A stretch of 64,000 nucleotides of DNA from Chryseobacterium sp. MFBS3-17 (GTDB lineage Bacteria > Bacteroidota > Bacteroidia > Flavobacteriales > Weeksellaceae): the NCBI RefSeq assembly GCF_020687745.1, contig NZ_JAJEWK010000002.1, positions 186,001-250,000 of the forward strand. The letters are read 5' to 3'. Positions 17,031-26,261 of this stretch are shown here, piece after piece. The position numbers and the translations under genes were made by a program. The notes beneath the pieces were generated by a model that had not been told where the DNA came from, made no database searches, and worked only from the letters and a program-made list of their open reading frames with translations. Numbering within the stretch: the first letter of the stretch is position 1; every line of letters starts with the position of its first letter.

Positions 17031-18917
17031 ATGATGAAACTAAAGTTTCTGCTGGGTCTGTTCCTTTGCGGATGGAGCCTGGCACAGCAATATTCCGTCC
17101 AGAATATTCCGGACGCCCTCAAGAAGAATGCAAGTATTGTGATCCGGAACGCTGCTTCGGATTATACCATTAAAAAAGTAGATGAAATTCAGATTGTAGA
17201 AAATAATGCCTATACCATTCTGAATAAGTCGGGAGCAGAATATTCGGCCATATACATCCCTTACGATAAACAAACGAGTGTACATGATATAAAAGTCACT
17301 TTGCTGGATGAAAACGGGAAAACCGTCAAAACCTATTCCCGCAAAGATTTCGCAGACTACAGCCATACACCGTCCTTCGGTCTGTATGTGGATAACAGGG
17401 TGCTGGTGCTGAACCCAACGCTTACCACCTATCCGTACACGGTGCAGTACAGCTATCGCATCGTTTCCCGCAATACGGTTTTTATCAGTGACTTTTCACC
17501 ATTGCGCACCTTTAATGTGGCAGCACAAAGTGTAAAGCGAACCATCCGCAATGAATCCGGCATCAGTCTCCGTACGAAAGTCACCAATACAGATCTTGGC
17601 AATGTCGCTGTTTCCATATCCGGCAATGTAACGGAGTATGCTTTCCAGAATATTCCGGCCGTTGAAAGGCAGCCATTTTGCCCGAGTATGGACTACCTGG
17701 CTCCGAAGGTGGAATTTGCACTGGATCGTTTCAATCTGGAGGGTATTCATGGTGAACTGAAAAACTGGAATGATTTCGGGAAATGGTATTACCAGAATCT
17801 GCTGTCTCCTTCAACCATTATCTCTCCGGAGATTAAAGCCGAAGTACAGGCGCTGAACCTGCAGGGTTCTGTGGAAGATAAAGTGCGAACCATTTTCCAA
17901 TATATGCAGAACAAAACCCGGTATGTCTTTGTGGCAATGGGAATCGGCGGCTGGCAGCCCATGACCACTGAAGAGGTGCGGACAAAAGGGTATGGTGACT
18001 GCAAGGGACTCACCAATTATATGCGTGCCTTACTGATGGCAGCCGGCATTCCGTCTCATTATGCTGTAATTAACAGTGACGTTTCGGTAGAAAAATTTGA
18101 CCCGGATTTTCCAAAAATGGGAGGCAACCATGCAATTTTAGTTGTGCCTACAGAAAAAGGAAATATATGGCTGGAAAATACATCACAGAACATTGCCTTC
18201 AATCACCTTTCTTATACTACCACCAGTCGTAATGTACTGGCTGTCAAAGATAATGGTATTGAGTTGATGAACACTCCGGTATATCCGGCAGAACGGAATA
18301 CAGAAAAGATCCGTGCTTATGTGAAGATTAATCCTGATCAAACCATTCATGCCACAGCAGATTTTCAATACGGTGGCGGGCAGTATGATTTCCGCATGCC
18401 TATGGTGACCCTCAGTGGCAAAGAACGCGCGGAGGCTATGAAAGAAGACTTTAATTACCTGAATATTCAGAATCTGACATTGGATCATTTCACGAATGAC
18501 CGGAATAAAGCAGAAATCAACTATAAGTTGAATATACATGCCAGAGATTATTCACGTAAACTGGGAGAAGATTTATTCTTTCCCGTGATACCATTTTACA
18601 AGACAGCTCCTCTGGTGATGAATGACGAGCGTAAGCTTCCATTTGAAACAGTGTTTGGCTATCAGGATTCATATGAAATTACCTACGAATCACCACAGGG
18701 CTATGCTTTCACGGATCTGCCTGAACCGCAGAAAGTGACCTCAGAATTCGGAACTTATTCCATCAATTACAAAATGAATGGAGATAAGCTTCATGTTACA
18801 AGAAACCTGACCATACAGAAAGGGATATATCCAAAAGAAAAATATGCCGCCTATGTGGAGTTCCGTAAGAAGACGGCAAATCTCGACAACTCAAAAATAT
18901 TGATTACAAAGATTTAA
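17031..18917 (+). CDS. DUF3857 and transglutaminase-like domain protein, catalytic residues present
   Basis: A 628-residue exported protein (signal peptide MKLKFLLGLFLCGWSLAQ). A DUF3857 domain occupies about residues 50-220. A transglutaminase core follows (about 265-390), with the nucleophile C324 in GYGDCKGL and H367 in GGNHAIL, then WLENTSQ in the usual third-residue segment. The C-terminal 200 residues are beta-rich (DUF3858-like region). It could be a periplasmic cysteine protease or cross-linking enzyme. The substrate is unknown. The paralogous protein that starts two bases after its stop lacks the cysteine, suggesting a pair. Confidence 0.85.
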   Translation: MMKLKFLLGLFLCGWSLAQQYSVQNIPDALKKNASIVIRNAASDYTIKKVDEIQIVENNAYTILNKSGAEYSAIYIPYDKQTSVHDIKVTLLDENGKTVKTYSRKDFADYSHTPSFGLYVDNRVLVLNPTLTTYPYTVQYSYRIVSRNTVFISDFSPLRTFNVAAQSVKRTIRNESGISLRTKVTNTDLGNVAVSISGNVTEYAFQNIPAVERQPFCPSMDYLAPKVEFALDRFNLEGIHGELKNWNDFGKWYYQNLLSPSTIISPEIKAEVQALNLQGSVEDKVRTIFQYMQNKTRYVFVAMGIGGWQPMTTEEVRTKGYGDCKGLTNYMRALLMAAGIPSHYAVINSDVSVEKFDPDFPKMGGNHAILVVPTEKGNIWLENTSQNIAFNHLSYTTTSRNVLAVKDNGIELMNTPVYPAERNTEKIRAYVKINPDQTIHATADFQYGGGQYDFRMPMVTLSGKERAEAMKEDFNYLNIQNLTLDHFTNDRNKAEINYKLNIHARDYSRKLGEDLFFPVIPFYKTAPLVMNDERKLPFETVFGYQDSYEITYESPQGYAFTDLPEPQKVTSEFGTYSINYKMNGDKLHVTRNLTIQKGIYPKEKYAAYVEFRKKTANLDNSKILITKI

Positions 18918-18919
18918 GA

Positions 18920-20851
18920 ATGAAAAGAACATTATTATTACTGACTCTGTGTTGTGCGGTGTTTGCTTTTGCTCAACATTCGTTTTTGAAAGATCCTAAA
19001 CTAAGCCCCGAAGACGTACAAAGTTTGAAACCTGCAAATGGTGCAGATATACCAGCCGAAGTGCTGTACCGGTCGGTTCATTATTTTGTGGATATGGAGG
19101 GTGTCATAACGCAGAAATACATTGAGCGGGTTAAAATCTATGCTAAAGAGAAGGCTGAGTCTTTATTCAGTAAAGAGATCCCTGTGGTTTCAGGCACGGT
19201 GAGACAGTCCTTACTTGGGCTGAAAGCCACCACCTATAATTATGAAAACGGAAAGGTAGTCCCTGTGAAAATGGAAAAGGATTCCAGGTTTCGCTCATCA
19301 GAAAATAAGGAGGTAAATATCACCAAATTTACATTTCCCAATATTCAGAATGGTTCTGTACTGGAATATGAGTATACCATCAGTTCGCCACCGGATTTTT
19401 TAATGTCTGTACCTAAGTTCACGGTTGATGACGAAGTGCCCGTCCGCTACGTTGAATATGTTTTTGATGTTCCCGAGGTTCTGTCCTATAATATTCAGTA
19501 CCAGGGAGATTTGGTACCTACCTACCGTGATACTGGATTGAAGCATATTTACGGAGAAAATTATAATGTGTACCGTTATGGTTTTGAAAATGTACCTGCA
19601 TTCAAAACAGAGAAATTTGTGATCAATTCCAATAATCTCCGTACCCAAATCCGAAGTGAATTGCACTCCACTAATTTTAATAATGTCCTGAAATCTTATG
19701 CTTCCAACTGGCAGTCCATACGCGAGCGGTTGATGAATCATGAAAATTTTGGAACAGAGTATAAAAGAAGAAATCTGGTAAAAAACATATTGTCAGACGA
19801 TCTCAAAAACAAAGTGCCCGTTCAGGACCGTGCTGCAGAAATTTTGAAATTCGTTCAGCAAAATTATACCTGGAATAAAGAGTATGGGATTCTTACAGAC
19901 AAGGGTATCCGTAATCTTATCAATACAAAGACCGGGAACGTGGCAGAAATCAACCTGCTGCTTACCATGCTGATGCGCGAAGCTAATATAGATGCTTCTC
20001 CCGTTATATTGCCTACCATTGATCGTGGTAAACTTATGTCTTACTCGCCCAGTATCATGGTTCCGAATTATGTAATTACCAGTGCAAATGTGGGAAACCA
20101 ATTGTATTTGTATGATGGTACCTCCAAGTATTCTTCTGCCAATATCATTCCGCCACGTGCGCTGAATTATAATGGAATCGTACTGGAAGATAAAGACGCA
20201 AAGGTTCTGAATATTGTAGTGCCGGAGCGGAGTCAGACTTTTCTTAGCGTAGAGGCAAAAATGAATCCGGACGGCACTTTTGCAGGTACTTTTTCTGACC
20301 GGGATACCAATTTGTACTCCCTCATTGTCCACGAAGCCTATGACCGGAATAACGACGAATTTGTAAAGTCATACCGGGACAAATACAAATTTAACCTGAG
20401 CAATATTCAATCCGGATCTCAGGAAAATGGGGACTTCGAAACCACGCTGAACTTTACTTCAGATATATTTGTAGACCAGGTAGGAAGCAAGCGGGTGTTT
20501 AATCCATTGCTGTTTTTATTTACCAGAGAGCATGACTTTAACCAGAAGGAACCAAGGCGTTCTCCCCTGGAATTTTTAGCGGCTAATGAGAAGATTAAGA
20601 AAGTGACCATTACCCTGCCGGAGGGATATGTTTTCGAAAATATACCGACCTCTAAAAAGTTTCGTACAGACGACAACAGTATTGTCTATAACTATATTGT
20701 GAAAAAACTGGCAGATAACAAACTGGAAGTGGAAACGTCAGTTCTTATTGACGATGCAGAGTTCCCAAAGGAATTTTATCCTGCATTTACCCAGATTTTT
20801 GATAACATCACCAAACTGGAAGGGCAGGTGGTAACTGCCGTGAAAAAATAA
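18920..20851 (+). CDS. DUF3857 protein with degenerate transglutaminase domain
   Basis: A 643-residue exported protein (signal peptide MKRTLLLLTLCCAVFAFAQ), laid out like the upstream gene. DUF3857 lies at about 55-230 and the transglutaminase-like region at about 285-410. The catalytic 'GDCKG' of active members is replaced by TGNVAEIN, so the nucleophile position (residue 341) is Val. The LLTMLMREANIDASPVIL helix after it is conserved in shape. This is probably a catalytically dead homologue that binds substrate or partners the active enzyme. The intergenic distance of two bases implies translational coupling. A strong bidirectional terminator follows. Confidence 0.82.
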   Translation: MKRTLLLLTLCCAVFAFAQHSFLKDPKLSPEDVQSLKPANGADIPAEVLYRSVHYFVDMEGVITQKYIERVKIYAKEKAESLFSKEIPVVSGTVRQSLLGLKATTYNYENGKVVPVKMEKDSRFRSSENKEVNITKFTFPNIQNGSVLEYEYTISSPPDFLMSVPKFTVDDEVPVRYVEYVFDVPEVLSYNIQYQGDLVPTYRDTGLKHIYGENYNVYRYGFENVPAFKTEKFVINSNNLRTQIRSELHSTNFNNVLKSYASNWQSIRERLMNHENFGTEYKRRNLVKNILSDDLKNKVPVQDRAAEILKFVQQNYTWNKEYGILTDKGIRNLINTKTGNVAEINLLLTMLMREANIDASPVILPTIDRGKLMSYSPSIMVPNYVITSANVGNQLYLYDGTSKYSSANIIPPRALNYNGIVLEDKDAKVLNIVVPERSQTFLSVEAKMNPDGTFAGTFSDRDTNLYSLIVHEAYDRNNDEFVKSYRDKYKFNLSNIQSGSQENGDFETTLNFTSDIFVDQVGSKRVFNPLLFLFTREHDFNQKEPRRSPLEFLAANEKIKKVTITLPEGYVFENIPTSKKFRTDDNSIVYNYIVKKLADNKLEVETSVLIDDAEFPKEFYPAFTQIFDNITKLEGQVVTAVKK

Positions 20852-20860
20852 TCAACAATA

Positions 20861-20886
20861 ATCCGGAGCCGCGCTCCGGATTTTTT
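20861..20886. terminator. Bidirectional terminator between convergent genes
   Basis: ATCCGGAGC (20861-20869) pairs with GCTCCGGAT (20873-20881) around CGC, with T-rich sequence on the plus-strand side. It lies just before the convergent helicase stop. Confidence 0.8.
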
Positions 20887-23800
20887 ATACATACACAACT
20901 TCTGCAGACAATACCGTATAGCCCAGTTTCTCCAGAACAGTCCGGTATTCTTCTATCTGCGTGCGGTGTTTGTCTCGTTCTGCACCGGTTTTAAAATCTG
21001 CCAGCAAAAAACCTTCATGGGTCTTGATAAGCCGGTCCGGACGGTAAATGGCAGCGGTGTCATTTTCTGAAAGCATGATATCTCGCTCGCTGATCACTTG
21101 AAGGTGTTTCCCGAAATACCGCGGATGATTCTCCACAATCCGGTGAATAGCAATGGCTATTTCAGCTTTTTCACTAACGGTGAGAATGCCTTCCAGTACG
21201 TAACTTTCCAGTACAAAATCCACATCTTCATCCGAGTTGATTTTGGATAGTATTTCGTGAATGAATATGCCTTGGCGTACCTGCTCATTTCGGTTCTGAT
21301 AACTTCTGGATGGTGTGGCAATCTGAAGACCGGCCTGTCCGGCAGAGCGGGTGCCTTCTGTAATCCGCACTATGGCCTCTGTCTTCGCCGGCTCATCATG
21401 GTGAGCTGACTGTTTATGCACATCAAAATCTTCATAATAATCAAATTCGTCAGCATTACGGGGGTTTCTGAGGTTCACAAATTCCAGAACTTCCAGATAA
21501 TTGGTTTTGGCGGGCTTCTGCAGGTACAGATACAACTGCTCTACCGGCCGGGTAGTGGCCACATATTGCACACAAATACGGTCTATATAATTTCGGTATT
21601 CATTTTCAGAATTGAACGCGCGAATCTGTTCATCATATACCGCCAGTTCCTTGCTGAAATAGGACGTGTTCACAGATTGTAGTCCAAATCCGGAATCGGT
21701 ACTGAACCAGTCACTGAATTCATAGTCTTTGTGCTTGTTCTGCATGGGATAAAGCACTGCCGGAAATTCCAGCCCTTTCGCTTTATGCACAGTCATCATC
21801 CGTATGGCATCAATATTCTCTGATGCCTGAATGCTCTTTTTCCTCGCTTCGTCTTCCCAGAATATTATAAAATCTTTCAGGTGGGCGCCCGGGTTCTGTG
21901 TGAAACCATAGACAACCTCCAGGAAGTTCAGCAGGAAGTCTGTTTCCTTGCCATCGATAGAGAATTCCTGCAGGAAATATTCTATATAATGATACAGATT
22001 TAATCTGGGCAGGGCCGTATGACTTAATTCCAAAGCATATTTGTTGTGGATGAAGTCACGGATTTTTGTACGGTCTTTGCAGGCCAATACTTCCTGAATT
22101 TCTGCCGTGAAATCGGACATGTTAATCCTTCCGGTCTGGTTCAGGTGATACATCATCAGCACCAGATGCTGTAAGTTATTGGGATTGACCTCCCAGCGCA
22201 GAAATTCCATGAGCGCCAGCAAGGTGCCGGAAAGTTCCAGTGTGAGTCCGCTTTCGGAGATGGTTTTGATGGCCACCCATTCTCCCAGATATTCCACCTG
22301 CATATTGCCCAGAATCTGCGAAAAATTAAAAATATCCTGATTGCCGCGGCACAGAATGGTAATGTCTGAAAAGCGAAAACCACTGTGAATCAGTTGCTGA
22401 ATGTCCTGACTCATTTTTTCGGCAGTATCTTCAAAAAACTCGGCGGCAGTAGCATTTTCAATTAAATTCACCCGCACGCGCCCGTTAAATTTCTGCCGGT
22501 GTTTTTGCCGGGCATTATCACCGAAAATACTTTTATGGGAATCGCGCATGGATCCGGATATGTGCCGGTAGAGGTCATTATTAAAATCGACAATGTGGCG
22601 TGCACTGCGCCAGTTGTATTCCAGATTCACAACCGCAGAGTCTTTCGGACTTTTTTCCTGATGGTTGATGATGTCCAGCATCAGCTGGCTGTCACCACCG
22701 CGAAAACGGTAAATACTTTGTTTGGGATCTCCTACCACGGTAAAGGATGTTCCTTCTGATGCCACACTGTGATCACGCAGCGGAATGAAGTTTTGCCACT
22801 GTAATGCCGAGGTGTCCTGAAATTCATCAAAAAAATAATGCGAGAATTTTGCCCCGATTTTTTCGTAAATGAATGGCGATGGCTCATCTTTCAGATTTTC
22901 ATGAATCAGAATGTTAAATTTGGATAGCAGCACCACATCGTTATCCTCTTCTATTTTTTCCAGTTCATGCTGAATGTCGTTATTGACTTTCAGCGGAAGC
23001 AGTGCAGCCAGAATCTTTTCTTTTTTCTGAATGATGACGTGATTTCTGATGATTTTCAGTCTCTGCTCCAGTAAATCATCCAGAATCCCAAAAATAATTC
23101 CTTCTTTGCTCTTGGATTTGGCAGAAGCGCCTTTGGCATAAGTGGTGAGTTTTTTTTCTTCTTTCTCTTCAGACTCACAAAGAGCTGTGGCGTCCTTGTA
23201 CAGGAGATTCTCAAAAAAAACTGCGATACTCTGGGTCTTGCCCCCGGAGAAATCTTCCGTTTCCAGACCATTTTCCTGTATCATGGCCAGTGCTTCTTTT
23301 GCGGCTTTTTTATTTTCGGCTTTCAGATCCCGAAGATCAGCACGCAGTTGTGAGGTAGCCAATTTATAATTCTCATGATTGAAATCTTTATTGTTTTTCA
23401 GATTTTCATAATGAATGTCCTTCACAAATTCTTTGGCAGAATTATACAGCGTAGAATTCAGGTTAATGCGCCTGTCATTTTCCAGTCCGTAATTCACAAA
23501 GTCCAGCAGCGAGTCAGAAATCTCTGCATCATCACCAATTTTATCCAGCAGCTGATCCACGGCTTCCATCAGGAATGGTTCGTTGTTGATTTCAAGATTG
23601 AAGTTTTTGGCAAGTCCCAGTTCATAGGAAAAGCTTCGGACCAGCCTGGAATTAAATTTATCTATGGTTCCGATATTTACGGTGGAGTAGTTGTGCAGTA
23701 CATAATCCAGCATCCTTTTTGCACGATGGTGCAGGTCTTCCAGGGTAGGATGTTCACCTTGTTTCTGAAGTTCAGTCTGAAGCGCAATCAGGTCGTTATT

Positions 23801-24016
23801 GGTTGCAAAGTCTTCCTGCGTAAAGGCTTGCAGCCAGTCCAGAATCCGTTTTTTCATTTCATTGGCAGCCTTATTGGTAAAGGTTAAAGCCAGAATGTTG
23901 GAAATCAGTTGATGCTGATGGGGTTTTCCCAGGCAAATCAGCAGCAGGCGCTGCACCAGCGCATAGGTCTTGCCGGAACCGGCAGAGGCATTGATTACCG
24001 TGTATGAATTGTGCAT
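20885..24016 (-). CDS. UvrD/RecB-family helicase with C-terminal PD-(D/E)XK nuclease (AddA-like)
   Basis: A superfamily 1A helicase-nuclease for double-strand-break end processing. It is 1043 aa from the ATG at 24016 (MHNSYTVINAS); an ATG 48 bases upstream is less likely. Walker A is ASAGSGKT at 10-17. Motif Ia follows (LTFTNKAANEMKKRI). Motif II is HYFFDEFQDTSALQ, motif III VVGDPKQSIYRFRGGD, motif V RMMTVHKAKGLEFPAV, and motif VI CVQYVATTRPVEQLYL. The last 150 residues carry the nuclease signature RPDRLI then LLADFKTG. The partner AddB/RexB subunit, usually adjacent in AddAB systems, is not in the window. Confidence 0.9.
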   Translation of the reverse strand: MHNSYTVINASAGSGKTYALVQRLLLICLGKPHQHQLISNILALTFTNKAANEMKKRILDWLQAFTQEDFATNNDLIALQTELQKQGEHPTLEDLHHRAKRMLDYVLHNYSTVNIGTIDKFNSRLVRSFSYELGLAKNFNLEINNEPFLMEAVDQLLDKIGDDAEISDSLLDFVNYGLENDRRINLNSTLYNSAKEFVKDIHYENLKNNKDFNHENYKLATSQLRADLRDLKAENKKAAKEALAMIQENGLETEDFSGGKTQSIAVFFENLLYKDATALCESEEKEEKKLTTYAKGASAKSKSKEGIIFGILDDLLEQRLKIIRNHVIIQKKEKILAALLPLKVNNDIQHELEKIEEDNDVVLLSKFNILIHENLKDEPSPFIYEKIGAKFSHYFFDEFQDTSALQWQNFIPLRDHSVASEGTSFTVVGDPKQSIYRFRGGDSQLMLDIINHQEKSPKDSAVVNLEYNWRSARHIVDFNNDLYRHISGSMRDSHKSIFGDNARQKHRQKFNGRVRVNLIENATAAEFFEDTAEKMSQDIQQLIHSGFRFSDITILCRGNQDIFNFSQILGNMQVEYLGEWVAIKTISESGLTLELSGTLLALMEFLRWEVNPNNLQHLVLMMYHLNQTGRINMSDFTAEIQEVLACKDRTKIRDFIHNKYALELSHTALPRLNLYHYIEYFLQEFSIDGKETDFLLNFLEVVYGFTQNPGAHLKDFIIFWEDEARKKSIQASENIDAIRMMTVHKAKGLEFPAVLYPMQNKHKDYEFSDWFSTDSGFGLQSVNTSYFSKELAVYDEQIRAFNSENEYRNYIDRICVQYVATTRPVEQLYLYLQKPAKTNYLEVLEFVNLRNPRNADEFDYYEDFDVHKQSAHHDEPAKTEAIVRITEGTRSAGQAGLQIATPSRSYQNRNEQVRQGIFIHEILSKINSDEDVDFVLESYVLEGILTVSEKAEIAIAIHRIVENHPRYFGKHLQVISERDIMLSENDTAAIYRPDRLIKTHEGFLLADFKTGAERDKHRTQIEEYRTVLEKLGYTVLSAEVVYV

Positions 24017-24113
24017 GTTCGTGTCTTTCAGGGGCAATTTAGTGAAAATCCGGTGCAGAATCAATGTCCGTGGATAAGTTTATGTGAGCGGGCAGCGCAA
24101 AAGATTATAATTG

Positions 24114-24635
24114 CTAAAAGCCGAAACCATAAACTTTGCGGTGAATTTCCTGTGTACAAAAAGCGGAATCTGCAAGCGTATTATTACTCATTAACCAAAG
24201 ATTCAGCGTATTTTTTCCTTCGTCGTAAGGTGGTTGCATATAATTTTTATCCAGAATACTGAATCCGTTCTCCAGATAAAACCGTACACGGCGGTTGGCT
24301 GTTTCGCCCAGATCTGCAGGTTCTGTTTCCAGCAGAATGGTGGGGTATTGTGCCGAAAGCGCTTCCAGAACCATAGAACCAATTTTTTTTCCCCGGTATT
24401 TTTCAAATATCTCAAAATGTTCCAGAAAGCAAAATCCGGACAATTCCCAGACAATTACATAACCAGTAGTGCAGCCTGCAATTTCGGTGGAAAACACTTT
24501 AGCTTCCGGAGTCCGGAACAGGTTCTGAAACTGCTGAAGGTTGCGCCGTTCGTCTGGTGGAAAAGTGGCACTGTAGCTTTGGTAAACCAGTTGTGCTGCG
24601 GCATTGTTTTCCTGGTGAATCTGGTTGAACTTCAT
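24114..24635 (-). CDS. GNAT family N-acetyltransferase
   Basis: A 173-residue acetyltransferase. The acetyl-CoA binding motif A appears as FLEHFEIFEKYRGKKIGSMVLEAL (Q/R-x-x-G-x-G/A as R-G-K-K-I-G near residue 82-87). The LYLENGF-type motif B appears as RVRFYLENGFSILDKNY. The substrate is unknown. The gene is upstream of the helicase on the same strand with a 97-base gap. The C-terminal 25 residues after LNLWLMS extend beyond the core fold. Confidence 0.85.
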   Translation of the reverse strand: MKFNQIHQENNAAAQLVYQSYSATFPPDERRNLQQFQNLFRTPEAKVFSTEIAGCTTGYVIVWELSGFCFLEHFEIFEKYRGKKIGSMVLEALSAQYPTILLETEPADLGETANRRVRFYLENGFSILDKNYMQPPYDEGKNTLNLWLMSNNTLADSAFCTQEIHRKVYGFGF

Positions 24636-24679
24636 ATTGAAAATGCTTTTCAGGCTGATTGTTTCACCTGAAATACAGT

Positions 24680-24916
24680 TTATAAGTCAAAAACATTGGG
24701 CCTGCGGGTAATGAAAATATCTTTTACCCAAAGAAAAAATGCCAGAATAAGATAAATCAGGAAGAAAATTCCTACGGTCGCAAAGGTGGAGTAAATAAAA
24801 AATACCCGCAGTTTAGACACCGGTATACCCAGTTTAGAGCCCATTCTGGTGAGTACGCCAAACCATTCGCGTTCTGCTTTGTGGCGGATGTTGGTAATGA
24901 AAGTAGGTTCCTGCAT
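24680..24916 (-). CDS. PspC-domain small membrane protein
   Basis: A 78-residue protein. GVLTRMGSKLGIPVSKLRVFFI resembles the PspC signature 'GVcaGla...gi....vR..fv', followed by one long hydrophobic segment (YSTFATVGIFFLIYLILAFF). It is a likely single-pass inner-membrane protein. PspC proteins act in membrane stress or as anti-sigma-like partners. Here only the domain similarity is visible. The gene is seven bases downstream of the DUF2851 gene, so it is probably co-transcribed. Confidence 0.7.
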   Translation of the reverse strand: MQEPTFITNIRHKAEREWFGVLTRMGSKLGIPVSKLRVFFIYSTFATVGIFFLIYLILAFFLWVKDIFITRRPNVFDL

Positions 24917-24923
24917 GGTGTTT

Positions 24924-26189
24924 TTAAATTCTTTTCAGAAGTTGATATCCGATGCTGCAATTTAAGCAATTTTTTACCTCACAGAAATTTTTGTAGTGAT
25001 AAATGTAAGCTTGGCTGTCCAGTGCATTGGTTATGGGCGTGCCCAGCTGTTTCCAGCCGGCTGTTACGGTGTTTTTTTCAGCAGGAATTTCCCGGTACAG
25101 GGCGGCAATGTCATCTGCCACATGCTCATCGGTTTTTTTATGGTAGGTATATTTCAACGGTAAAACCGCATTCAGAATGACCAGATTGATGAATTCCGGA
25201 GTTAATGATTTTTCACTGTGAACAGGGGATGTTTTTCCAAAATTAAACCGGTGATTCCAGTACTCGCCTGCTGTGATTCCTTCAAACAGTTTTTCAATGT
25301 CTGAAATTCTTCTGGCGGCAATTATTTTTGAGAAGAGATTCTGATGCCGGTGATAGAGTGCCGCCAGCTGCGCAAGCCGAATTGTGGGAAAATTGGGCGG
25401 ACGGAGTTTTGAAAATTTTGGATGCACCCGCACCTCACTGTACCGGTATTTTGTTTTTAAGAAATCATATTCGCGTTTCCAGATTTTCATTTGTTCGTCT
25501 GCAGGATTGTCAAGCCAGCCGCAGGTTCCATAGAACAAAGCTTCCAGTTGCAGCCGGTTTTGCCGTATTTTCTGAATCATCCCAAAATCCAGCTGTTCGG
25601 CCATTTGCCGGAATACCGGTGCGTTTACTTTCAGACCAAAAGCATATGCCAGCTGGTGAAAAAGAACCGCTTCATAATCGTTCCGGGTGTGATGGAGTGC
25701 TTTTTCGGTCTCCACAGATTTCTCATCCAGTTTCTTAAACAAAGTTTCCTCGGTAAAACCAAATGGAATTTTATCAGCATCAAAAAGGGTTTCGCAGGCT
25801 ATAAAACGGTCGTTATAGATCATGGTTTCGTATTTCCAGAGTATGGATTCGTCAATAAAGGAACGGAGTTCCAGTGTGGGAATATGTCTCGAACTCAGTT
25901 CCGGGACTTCCATATTATGGTCGTACACCACATGCAGGATGAGATTTTCGAATTCCGGATTGCCGCTGTGACGGTGAAAAATATAATCGGATGATTTTAC
26001 ATGAAGTTCTATATGACCGGCCATTATCAAGCCGTTGTACTTAATTTTTCCGTTCAGAAAATCAGGGCCGGAATCAAAATTCCATTTTCCGAAGTCCAGA
26101 ATTTCCACGTCGTGGCCGTCCACATCTTTAAATTCAAAACTTTTAAAAATTTTGAAATTCCAGAGATATTGAAGCAACTTTTCATTCAT
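24924..26189 (-). CDS. DUF2851 family protein
   Basis: A 421-residue cytoplasmic protein typical of Bacteroidota. Recognisable DUF2851 features are the N-terminal LLQYLWNFKIF and the GPDFLNGKIKYNGLIMAGHIELHVKSSDY segment, with NLILHVVYDHN next. A cysteine cluster near the C-terminus (CEVKNCLNCSIG) could bind metal. The middle contains FEAL...GTCGWLDNP-like elements. The pattern of conserved Asp, Glu, His and Lys near the N-terminus has a nuclease-like feel, but that is inference only. The function is unknown. Confidence 0.85.
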   Translation of the reverse strand: MNEKLLQYLWNFKIFKSFEFKDVDGHDVEILDFGKWNFDSGPDFLNGKIKYNGLIMAGHIELHVKSSDYIFHRHSGNPEFENLILHVVYDHNMEVPELSSRHIPTLELRSFIDESILWKYETMIYNDRFIACETLFDADKIPFGFTEETLFKKLDEKSVETEKALHHTRNDYEAVLFHQLAYAFGLKVNAPVFRQMAEQLDFGMIQKIRQNRLQLEALFYGTCGWLDNPADEQMKIWKREYDFLKTKYRYSEVRVHPKFSKLRPPNFPTIRLAQLAALYHRHQNLFSKIIAARRISDIEKLFEGITAGEYWNHRFNFGKTSPVHSEKSLTPEFINLVILNAVLPLKYTYHKKTDEHVADDIAALYREIPAEKNTVTAGWKQLGTPITNALDSQAYIYHYKNFCEVKNCLNCSIGYQLLKRI

Positions 26190-26261
26190 AACCGGGAATC
26201 AGAAAAAGTAAAGTTCGCAAATTTCCGGTAAAAAAATGAATTCTGATGAAAAAAATCAGCG

